From Limisphaera sp049537155 (GTDB lineage: Bacteria > Verrucomicrobiota > Verrucomicrobiia > Limisphaerales > Limisphaeraceae), in NCBI RefSeq assembly GCF_049537155.1, contig NZ_JBMVQZ010000005.1:1-64000 (forward strand): 64,000 nt of DNA. The letters run 5' to 3'. The notes beneath the pieces were generated by a model. That model saw only the letters and a list, made by a program, of their open reading frames with translations, searched no databases and was not told the origin of the DNA. The position numbers and the translations under genes were made by a program. This document shows positions 1 to 7,819 of the stretch, in pieces (position 1 is the first letter of the stretch; the number at the start of each line of letters is the position of its first letter).

Positions 1-21
1 CTGCAAAAATCAGCCGCGAAA

Positions 22-58
22 TGCACCCTCTGGGTGCACGCCGAAAGGCCATGCCAAC
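22..58 (+). repeat. Diverged CRISPR-repeat-like unit upstream of the array
   Basis: Aligned without gaps to the 37-bp array repeat, this unit matches at about 20 of 37 positions, including a 12-nt core ACGCCGAAAGGC (38-49) and a following ATG. Its 5' part differs in sequence from the array repeat but is again a palindrome (TGCACCC, 3-nt loop, GGGTGCA), as in the array repeat. The gap to the first true repeat is 60 nt, longer than a normal spacer. It could be a decayed end repeat, a leader element that mimics the repeat, or a coincidence helped by the short hairpin. Confidence 0.45.
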
Positions 59-2273
59 CGGGGTCCCTACCTGGGCGGCTTCCAACCGGTTGCACTGCAA
101 CGTGTTGGCCCCCCGGCGGTCGGGACCCGACTAAACGCCGAAAGGCAATGGTGACCGGATCCCGCGCCGCGCATACATCCGCGCGGCGGGTGGTCGGGAC
201 CCGACTAAACGCCGAAAGGCAATGGTGACGTTGTTGGAGGTCTGTTTTCTTTCATAGCGCGGCCACTAGTCGGGACCCGACTAAACGCCGAAAGGCAATG
301 GTGACGCCCCATTCTGGGGCGAGCGTTGCAGTCGGCTTGGCGCAGTCGGGACCCGACTAAACGCCGAAAGGCAATGGTGACGCGAGGATGCGCGATTTTG
401 TATCACAAGGCCATGACGTCGGGACCCGACTAAACGCCGAAAGGCAATGGTGACGGCTTCCGATAATTCTTTTGGCCGTAGGCGATGATATCGTCGGGAC
501 CCGACTAAACGCCGAAAGGCAATGGTGACCTTGCCCCGCCTCGCTGCGGGTTCAGCATCAACCACGTGTAGTCGGGACCCGACTAAACGCCGAAAGGCAA
601 TGGTGACGCGACGTCGCCACTGATGGGTTTGCGGAACACGACCACGGTCGGGACCCGACTAAACGCCGAAAGGCAATGGTGACCGGGGTGCCGGCGCGCG
701 GCCCTCGCTCCGCTGGCGCGCAGTCGGGACCCGACTAAACGCCGAAAGGCAATGGTGACCCATAGATGTCCTGGAGGTTGTTCGCCGGAGCCCAGGCCTG
801 TCGGGACCCGACTAAACGCCGAAAGGCAATGGTGACTGGCGAGTTTGTCTGCAAGGACTGTGCACTCTGCTGGAGGTCGGGACCCGACTAAACGCCGAAA
901 GGCAATGGTGACCCCGGTGATCAGCAGCTTGTTCTCGTTAATCATCTTGTCGGGACCCGACTAAACGCCGAAAGGCAATGGTGACGCACGGCATCGAATG
1001 TGAGCATGCACACACGCCAGGACGGTCGGGACCCGACTAAACGCCGAAAGGCAATGGTGACCGCCCAGGGCGGGGCGCTTGCCAGTAATGGGGGGGGTGT
1101 CGGGACCCGACTAAACGCCGAAAGGCAATGGTGACATGCGCCCCGCTGTCACGGGGCGCTTGCCTGGTGAGGGGTTAGTCGGGACCCGACTAAACGCCGA
1201 AAGGCAATGGTGACTTTGGCGGCGCGGTCCTGCTTTATTGCTTCTTCCCTGGTCGGGACCCGACTAAACGCCGAAAGGCAATGGTGACACGCAGAAGTAC
1301 CAGCAGTTTAACATGAGGTAGTGTGTCGGGACCCGACTAAACGCCGAAAGGCAATGGTGACGAGTGAACGATGCGTGGCCCCTTTGATCATCCGATCAGT
1401 CGGGACCCGACTAAACGCCGAAAGGCAATGGTGACCTGTCAAGAGTCTGCGCAGCCAGGCAACGACACTGGCGTCGGGACCCGACTAAACGCCGAAAGGC
1501 AATGGTGACCCCACACCGCTTCCTCACCTTGTGGGTAGATGGGCGCTAGTCGGGACCCGACTAAACGCCGAAAGGCAATGGTGACTATGGTCCGATGGGC
1601 ATGGACGCCAGGGAGGAACTCCGCAAGTCGGGACCCGACTAAACGCCGAAAGGCAATGGTGACGCCGGGCAACCCCACTCGCCCCGGCTCCTTGGGCCGG
1701 GTCGGGACCCGACTAAACGCCGAAAGGCAATGGTGACGTGGAGGTGGGGGTGCGCGGGCCTTGCGCCCCGCCCCGGTCGGGACCCGACTAAACGCCGAAA
1801 GGCAATGGTGACCAGTGATCTGCCGCCGCGATCATTCGCAAACGATCCGTGGGGTCGGGACCCGACTAAACGCCGAAAGGCAATGGTGACGCCCGGCGCG
1901 CCCGACGTCATGTCGAGCGCCTCGCCGGGTCGGGACCCGACTAAACGCCGAAAGGCAATGGTGACAGCGGGCATGCCCTGCACCGTGATCGAGCGGCACC
2001 CCGCGTCGGGACCCGACTAAACGCCGAAAGGCAATGGTGACACCACCCGGCCCGCACCGCGTGGAGGTGGGGGGGCTGGTCGGGACCCGACTAAACGCCG
2101 AAAGGCAATGGTGACTGCAGGGCATAATATCTGCGGGCCTCTCACCCGCCGACCCGGAGTCGGGACCCGACTAAACGCCGAAAGGCAATGGTGACGGGCC
2201 CCGCTCCTTCACGGCCGAACGAGCGGCCAATCCTCTGTCGGGACCCGACTAAACGCCGAAAGGCAATGGTGAC

Positions 2274-2763
2274 GGAACGCTGGACTTCCCTTCTTCCAAG
2301 GATAGATTCGCGTCGGGACCCGACTAAACGCCGAAAGGCAATGGTGACGGTGCGGCAGGGAGCCATGGCGCAACATCTTTTGCATGCAGTCGGGACCCGA
2401 CTAAACGCCGAAAGGCAATGGTGACCAGCGCCTTTGCCAGCTCGTCCGGATCCGGAACCTGGTCGGGACCCGACTAAACGCCGAAAGGCAATGGTGACGT
2501 TAATATCGCGCCACTTCAGCCGCACCGCCTCACCCCACGTCGGGACCCGACTAAACGCCGAAAGGCAATGGTGACCAACCGCGTTGAGGACATAATCACG
2601 CAGCCACAGATGTCGGGACCCGACTAAACGCCGAAAGGCAATGGTGACGGAACGCTGGACTTCCCTTCTTCCAAGGATAGATTCGCGTCGGGACCCGACT
2701 AAACGCCGAAAGGCAATGGTGACGGTGCGGCAGGGAGCCATGGCGCAACATCTTTTGCATGCA
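2274..2763 (+). repeat. Duplicated two-spacer block inside the CRISPR array
   Basis: The 38-nt spacer at 2274-2311 is identical to the one at 2649-2686. Its right neighbour at 2349-2388 (40 nt) is identical to the spacer at 2724-2763. The two copies of this adjacent pair are separated by three unique spacers (2426-2461, 2499-2538, 2576-2611). Recombination between identical repeats, followed by loss of some units, explains the pattern better than independent acquisition. Confidence 0.95.
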
Positions 2764-3400
2764 GTCGGGACCCGACTAAACGCCGAAAGGCAATGGTGAC
2801 GACACCCGATAGTAGGTATACCGGGTTCCACCTTGTCGGGACCCGACTAAACGCCGAAAGGCAATGGTGACAATGCGGTCGTGCGACCGCCATACCTCGA
2901 CAGCGTGGTCGTCGGGACCCGACTAAACGCCGAAAGGCAATGGTGACTGCCCACCCGGCCGCGTAACGGACACCCGCAGGGTAGTGGTCGGGACCCGACT
3001 AAACGCCGAAAGGCAATGGTGACTCGACATACTCGGGGGGACACTTGATAGGCGTCCCCCGTCGGGACCCGACTAAACGCCGAAAGGCAATGGTGACTGG
3101 TGGTGTAAGTGGTGGTGGGTCAGTACAGCTCGGGTCGGGACCCGACTAAACGCCGAAAGGCAATGGTGACAAGAGCCCCGGCGACATCAACACGATCGCA
3201 CTGGGCGAGTCGTCGGGACCCGACTAAACGCCGAAAGGCAATGGTGACCAGCGCCGGATCATCTCTATGTTCTTGGTTGGTGCACCCGGTCGGGACCCGA
3301 CTAAACGCCGAAAGGCAATGGTGACGCCAGGCAGCCACCACATACCGCATCACCGACCCAGAGGTCGGGACCCGACTAAACGCCGAAAGGCAATGGTGAC

Positions 3401-3591
3401 TCAAGGGCTGCGCGTTGTGTCCGGGCCAGTTGGCGGCGTAGTCGGGACCCGACTAAACGCCGAAAGGCAATGGTGACACATCTTCCAGATTGGTGGCCGC
3501 CAAGTCTAAAACCTGTCGGGACCCGACTAAACGCCGAAAGGCAATGGTGACTCAAGGGCTGCGCGTTGTGTCCGGGCCAGTTGGCGGCGTA
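3401..3591 (+). repeat. Duplicated spacer near the right end of the array
   Basis: Spacers 3401-3440 and 3552-3591 are identical over 40 nt and flank a single unique spacer at 3478-3514. This is a second, separate duplication, located in the last three spacers of the array. Confidence 0.95.
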
Positions 3592-3681
3592 GTCGGGACC
3601 CGACTAAACGCCGAAAGGCAATGGTGACCTCAATCCGCTGTTTAAGATGTTGCCGTCTGCACAAACAAGAGTACTTCCACG

Positions 3682-4074
3682 ATGAAAAGAGACACTGACA
3701 TCAACCCTACTCCAGAAACGCAACAGCACGAGCGACAGTTACCGGAGCGGCTGTTCGATCCTTTGCCCGTGCGGATCCCTGAGGAAGGTGGGGAGCTACC
3801 CGGGCCCATACCCGTGCTCCCTGCCGTGGTGCCTTGGGAATTACTTGCTGCTCTGGTCACCGCGCCCCCGGGAGTTGTGGAATACATTGACCGGATCGCC
3901 ACCGCCCATCTCCAAGAACTGCTGCGTCGCGATCCCTCTTTTGCGGAGATGCTGGATGATCTGCTGTTGCAGACCTGGTCGGTGGTGCTTCCGCCGCCCG
4001 TTCTGCCGCGACCTCCACAGGAAAGCGACACTACGCCGACACAAAATAACCCTCCCACCCCGGACAAATCCTGA
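3682..4074 (+). CDS. Small hypothetical protein next to the CRISPR array
   Basis: A 130-residue reading frame begins 53 bp after the last repeat. The product has a charged N-terminus, a proline-rich stretch (about residues 25-50), a central helical-looking region (about 50-98) rich in Leu, Ala and Glu, and a polar Pro/Thr/Asn tail. I recognise no domain, signal peptide or membrane segment. No strong ribosome-binding site precedes the ATG. An inverted repeat spans its stop codon. It could be a CRISPR-linked accessory gene or a chance frame. The region's lower GC near the array argues mildly for imported DNA. Confidence 0.4.
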   Translation: MKRDTDINPTPETQQHERQLPERLFDPLPVRIPEEGGELPGPIPVLPAVVPWELLAALVTAPPGVVEYIDRIATAHLQELLRRDPSFAEMLDDLLLQTWSVVLPPPVLPRPPQESDTTPTQNNPPTPDKS

Positions 4075-4088
4075 CCGGAGTGGGAGGG
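4050..4088 (+). terminator. Hairpin spanning the stop of the array-adjacent frame
   Basis: Arms 4050-4062 and 4076-4088 pair over 13 bp with one mismatch around a 13-nt loop that contains the TGA stop. No clear U-run follows on either strand, so a terminator role is only possible. Confidence 0.4.
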
Positions 4089-4270
4089 TGATGGATTTAT
4101 TGTTGACGCACGACAGCAACCCGCAAGGTGCGCCGCCCGAACTGGCGCGCGCGGTCATGGTCTGTCATGTAGACGTCCCTTCGCCCGCCATATCTACGGG
4201 CGGTTCTGTCTGGTACAATACGCCAGCCCAAGCCTTCTATGTGAACATAAGACCCGACTGCCACACCACG

Positions 4271-4307
4271 GTCGGAGCCCGACTGAACGCCGGAAGGCAA
4301 TGGTGAC
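4271..4307 (+). repeat. Orphan degenerate CRISPR repeat
   Basis: All 37 positions align to the array repeat with four differences, at repeat positions 6, 7, 15 and 23, and every change is a purine transition. It lies 642 bp beyond the last intact repeat in the same orientation, with no repeat on either side. It is most simply the relic of an older, longer array whose middle was deleted or replaced. Confidence 0.85.
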
Positions 4308-4570
4308 AGGATCGGTGTTACACGAACTACGCCTTCGACACGCCATACTTGCAGCTTTCACAGGGCTGCCCTCGCTCACACCAGCGGTGCACCCTGCCCC
4401 CACACCCTGCGAGAAGTCTCCCGTGCACCCGGCTCCCAACAAACGCCGGTTCACCCACCTCCCTGACGCCCCTGGCTCTGCACTTGTCCGTCACCACTCC
4501 ACCGCAAACACCATGGACCCAACTGCAGACACACAAGGACCACGTGGACACAACTGCGATGAGATAGCAT

Positions 4571-4663
4571 CTCCGTGCATTCTCTGTGTCCTCTGCGCTA
4601 TGACGCAACCAAAGCCACCGAGAAGAGCCTGTAATAAACCACAGAGACACAGAGGTCACGGAG
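4571..4663. repeat. Palindromic dispersed repeat, copy 1
   Basis: The right arm (4638-4663) carries ACCACAGAGACACAGAGG followed by TCACGGAG. The left arm (4571 onward) is its imperfect reverse complement. Such elements are common in non-coding DNA of environmental bacteria and often generate spurious small ORFs. Here they fill the gene-poor stretch after the array. Confidence 0.7.
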
Positions 4664-4951
4664 AAGAAAAAAGGGACATCACATTCTCCGTGGCAATCTC
4701 TGTGTGCCCGGTGCCCCAGGTTGAAAGGGACGTTTTTCGGCGTCTCTGTGGTTTCCAAGGACGGGCGGGGAGGCCGGGACTCCAGACGGTCATCGCCGGC
4801 CAAGCCGGCCCGCGGGAGAGGCACCGCTACCACCGGCCCGACTTTACAGGCGGGCTCTGTGCCCTACCTGCCTCCAACACCACAAAACACCACGAAAGAC
4901 TGCTACATAACCACGGACACACGGAGTTCGCAGGGAAAGAAATGAGAAAGA

Positions 4952-5051
4952 CTCCGTGATTCCTCTGTGTCCTCCGTGTCTCAGTGGTGTGAAGGCACAA
5001 AAAGACGGAGAAGAGGGTACAATGAACCACAGAGACACAGAGGTCACGGAG
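4952..5051. repeat. Palindromic dispersed repeat, copy 2
   Basis: The same element as at 4571-4663, with left arm near 4952-4988 and right arm 5026-5051. Partial arms also occur near 4686-4704, 4742-4755, 4910-4925 and around 5100 and 5253. The whole interval 4308-5262 contains these fragments and no convincing gene. Confidence 0.7.
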
Positions 5052-5262
5052 GGAACAAAAGGCAAATCAGAGAACGTCACTGTCGTGTCTTCAGGTCCTT
5101 GGTTGCTCCGTGGTGAAAGGCGAAAACGCGGCCTGTGTTTGTTGTTCTCTGGGGGTCCGTGGTGGAAATGCTGTAACCCTCCCTCTGCCCGCTGGACAAT
5201 GCAGGAGTCACTGGTCCATGGAATTGCCACCGGCGCTCCGTTGTTCGCTCACCTCCGTGGTT

Positions 5263-7485
5263 CTATGGCAGCAACCGGGCGCGATAGAATTTCCCCGGCA
5301 CAGCCGTGGCGTTGGTATCGAGTACGGTGAACCGGCCGAGGGCGTTGGTAATCAAGGTGAGCAGTTCCCAGGATTGAAGATCCCCCGAGGATTCGACCAC
5401 GATCGGTTGGCCCGGTGTACCCACGATCTCAAAGCGAAATCCGGCCGGAGCGGATTCGGTGGTGGGTGCCTGCAACATGGGACGGCGGCTGAACCGGGCG
5501 CGGACGGTTTTCTGCGTGTCCAGGGTGAGCACGAGGGTGGGATTGTTGCCGGCGGTGTCGCCGGACCAGCCCTCGAAGGTGGCGCCCGGAGCGGGCAGTG
5601 CGCGCAGAGTCACCCGGGTACCCGTGGGGTGGACGTTACCGCCGGGATCACGCTGGACCTCTCCCTCCCCTTCCACGATGACCGTGAGGGAGACCTCATT
5701 GGTGTTCAGCGGATCAAACCTTGCGATGATCGAGGGATCGGCACGGTCCGGCACAAGTCGTGCGGGGTTGGCGGTTCCGGAGAGGTTGCCGCCCCACAGG
5801 GAGAATCGATGGCCGGGAGCGGGGACGGCGGTGAGTCGCACCGGTACACCGTAGGGATACGGCGGAAGGGGCGGGTCGATCACCACCGTGCCCTGGCCGA
5901 CCAGGTTGACCTGGATGTGTGTGCCGAAAACGGCGCGGACCGTGCGTGGTCGGTCCATTCGGAGCCGCACCTCCGGGGAGGTGCCGGCGGCATCGCCGGA
6001 CCAGTGCAGGAATTGCCAGCCGGGATCGGCCTCGGCACGGAGTGTGACCTCGGTACCGTGCGCATAGAGGGGGCCGGGCGGGTCCACGGTGACCCGGCCG
6101 CCGCCGTCGGTGCCGGCCTGCAGGCTCACCCTGGGCAGGATGCGGATGCGCAAGGGCGGCATTTCCCAGTAGGCAAGAAGCTCGGAGCTGTAAACTCCGG
6201 CCCGCAGGACCGCGGAACGACCGATCAGAATCGGCACGCTGCCGGCGGGGTTGTAGGGAATGGCATCGAAGTCAGGTGCCCGGCCGTTGGTGGTGTAAAA
6301 GACCTGCGCACCGGCGAGGCTGCATTCCAGGAAAATGGCCACCGGCTCGGCAGAGACCATCTCCGCCTGCGTGATCGGCTGCACGGGAAAATACTGCTGG
6401 ACGTAAGGATCATAGACACCGAGTTGGGGGATCAACCAGCGGGCGTCCAGTTGGATGGGAGCGCTGGTGATACTGCCGAACGCATTGGAGGCCACCACCT
6501 GGTACCAGGTGACGATCGGTTCGGGGAACGGGCCGACCGTGAGGATGGCATCGGTGGCCCCGGGCAGGGGTTGCCCCTCACGGTACCACTGATATCGGAT
6601 GGGGGCGGCACCCACGGCCAGGGCGGTCCATGTAAGAGCCCGACCGGCTTGAACGATGGAATCGCGCGGCAACAGGCCCCATGCCGGTCCGTCCGCGCAT
6701 TTGCCGGCCTCACCTGCCGCGTGAATGGCGGCGATCTCCTCCGGTGCGAGCGCCCTTTCGTAGATGGAGAGCTCGTCCAGCAGGCCGGCATAGCGGTCTC
6801 CCGAGACGCTGAAGCCGAGATACGTGATCACCCGGGTGTCGTAACCGGGCATGCCGGGGATCGTCACCGTGGTGCCGGCCTCGAGCCGGCCGTTCACGTA
6901 GAGTCGGAGGACGCGGCTGGCCGGGTCCCACGTCAGGCCAAAGTGTGTCCATTGCTGCGGTTGAATCCGCCCGGGCTCGGTGCTCAGGCGCCTTTCCTCC
7001 ACGTGGAAGAAGCGGCCCGATTTGACCCGCAGGCCGAGGTTGGCCTCCAGCGCACCGGTCTCAGTGATGGCGAGGTACACACCGGGCCCCGAATCCGCCA
7101 TGGGCTCGAACGACCAGAGGAACGGTTGGAAGCGGTTCGTGTCGTCGGGCCGGATCCATCCCTCAATGGTGAACCCCGTGACGTTTCCCGCGGCTTCATA
7201 GACCCCCTGTGCCCCGAACCGGACCTCGGCTCTGTTGGTGCGGAACACCCAGGCCCATCCCACCTTGCCGGCTGCATAACCCACGTCGCGGACCGTGTCA
7301 GGCGTGACCCAGCCGGTGTAATCCGCCGCGTCCCCTTCGGCGCGAAACCAGGTCATCAACCCCAGCGCGGGCGGGATGCAATCCGAAGCCCGTGCCGATG
7401 CGGCAACCACCAGGATCGGCAGAAACACCACCGTCCGGAGGGCAGAAAACACGGGGAACCTGCGGGACGAGATCGCGCAGCTCAT
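5263..7485 (-). CDS. Secreted LamG/Ig/InlB-repeat surface protein
   Basis: This 740-residue exported protein has no visible catalytic domain and is probably a cell-surface or matrix protein. The ATG at 7485 is chosen because AAGGAG lies just upstream and the next residues form a signal peptide ending near ARAS. Domains in order are a LamG/concanavalin-like fold (about 20-240), an Ig-like domain (WYREGQPLPG, about 270-350), a chitobiase C-terminal-like segment (FYTTNGRAPD), and three divergent InlB-type repeats with HWSGD, LWGGN and GWSGD motifs. It ends in a short module closing FYRARLLP, a type of ending typical of exported verrucomicrobial proteins. It shares the Ig and C-terminal modules with the giant gene upstream (7820-12985). 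Confidence 0.9.
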   Translation of the reverse strand: MSCAISSRRFPVFSALRTVVFLPILVVAASARASDCIPPALGLMTWFRAEGDAADYTGWVTPDTVRDVGYAAGKVGWAWVFRTNRAEVRFGAQGVYEAAGNVTGFTIEGWIRPDDTNRFQPFLWSFEPMADSGPGVYLAITETGALEANLGLRVKSGRFFHVEERRLSTEPGRIQPQQWTHFGLTWDPASRVLRLYVNGRLEAGTTVTIPGMPGYDTRVITYLGFSVSGDRYAGLLDELSIYERALAPEEIAAIHAAGEAGKCADGPAWGLLPRDSIVQAGRALTWTALAVGAAPIRYQWYREGQPLPGATDAILTVGPFPEPIVTWYQVVASNAFGSITSAPIQLDARWLIPQLGVYDPYVQQYFPVQPITQAEMVSAEPVAIFLECSLAGAQVFYTTNGRAPDFDAIPYNPAGSVPILIGRSAVLRAGVYSSELLAYWEMPPLRIRILPRVSLQAGTDGGGRVTVDPPGPLYAHGTEVTLRAEADPGWQFLHWSGDAAGTSPEVRLRMDRPRTVRAVFGTHIQVNLVGQGTVVIDPPLPPYPYGVPVRLTAVPAPGHRFSLWGGNLSGTANPARLVPDRADPSIIARFDPLNTNEVSLTVIVEGEGEVQRDPGGNVHPTGTRVTLRALPAPGATFEGWSGDTAGNNPTLVLTLDTQKTVRARFSRRPMLQAPTTESAPAGFRFEIVGTPGQPIVVESSGDLQSWELLTLITNALGRFTVLDTNATAVPGKFYRARLLP

Positions 7486-7819
7486 GGTACCTCTCCTTCT
7501 CGACAGCCGTGGCCCGGAAGGCACACACGGACGGGCGGCCGGTGGTCGCCCCCCGGTCCAGTCCATCGTAGCGCCGGACCGTTTGAGTCACAAGTCACGT
7601 TTTTTCGGGCCGGGCCCCGCCCGCCGGGTACAGCTCCTGCCGGTTGCAGACCGGTCGGTCTGCGGGGAGCCGGCACCGGGCGCCGCTCGTGAACCCGAAC
7701 CGTGGGGTCAGCCCATGGTGCCGGGCACCCGGGTCTCTCTACTGGGGCGACCCTGCTTGAAAGGAGCTGCAACCCGTTCCCGAGCGCCGCGCCAGGTCAC
7801 TGCCCCACGGACTGATTCG
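7486..7819. other. Intergenic stretch without a gene
   Basis: The space between two leftward surface-protein genes. Apart from the ribosome-binding site of the downstream gene at its left edge, I see GC-rich sequence with a single T6 run near 7599-7604 and no convincing promoter or terminator. Confidence 0.5.

Larger units (their letters stand above)
119..3628 (+). CRISPR. CRISPR array, 47 repeats of 37 bp and 46 spacers
   Basis: The first repeat is 119-155 and the last 3592-3628. All copies read as identical by eye. Spacers are 34 to 43 nt long, and 43 of the 46 are distinct. The repeat begins with a palindrome GTCGGGACCCGAC, continues with GCC-GAAA-GGC (3-bp stem with a GNRA loop), and ends in ATGGTGAC. 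On the plus strand that tail matches 6 of 8 positions of the ATTGCGAC handle I recall from Thermus type III repeats. This, with the broad spacer-length range, suggests a type III or Cas6-processed system transcribed left to right. The type is inferred only, since no cas gene is seen to the right. The opposite direction is not excluded. Confidence 0.98.

Noticed and set aside
119..3628. Many short frames translating as VTIAFRRLVGSR-like or RDPTKRRKAMVT-like repeats
   Set aside because: They are translations of the CRISPR repeat in different frames, not proteins.
4601..5100. Small frames such as the one reading MNHRDTEVTEGTKG
   Set aside because: They come from the dispersed palindromic repeat and show no protein-like conservation.
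7599..7640. A T6 run followed by a GC-rich stem
   Set aside because: The order (U-run before the stem on plus, A-run after it on minus) does not fit an intrinsic terminator for the leftward genes.
5110..7692. An 860-codon plus-strand frame
   Set aside because: It is the antisense shadow of the LamG/InlB-repeat gene, whose minus-strand product has a signal peptide, a ribosome-binding site and recognisable domains.
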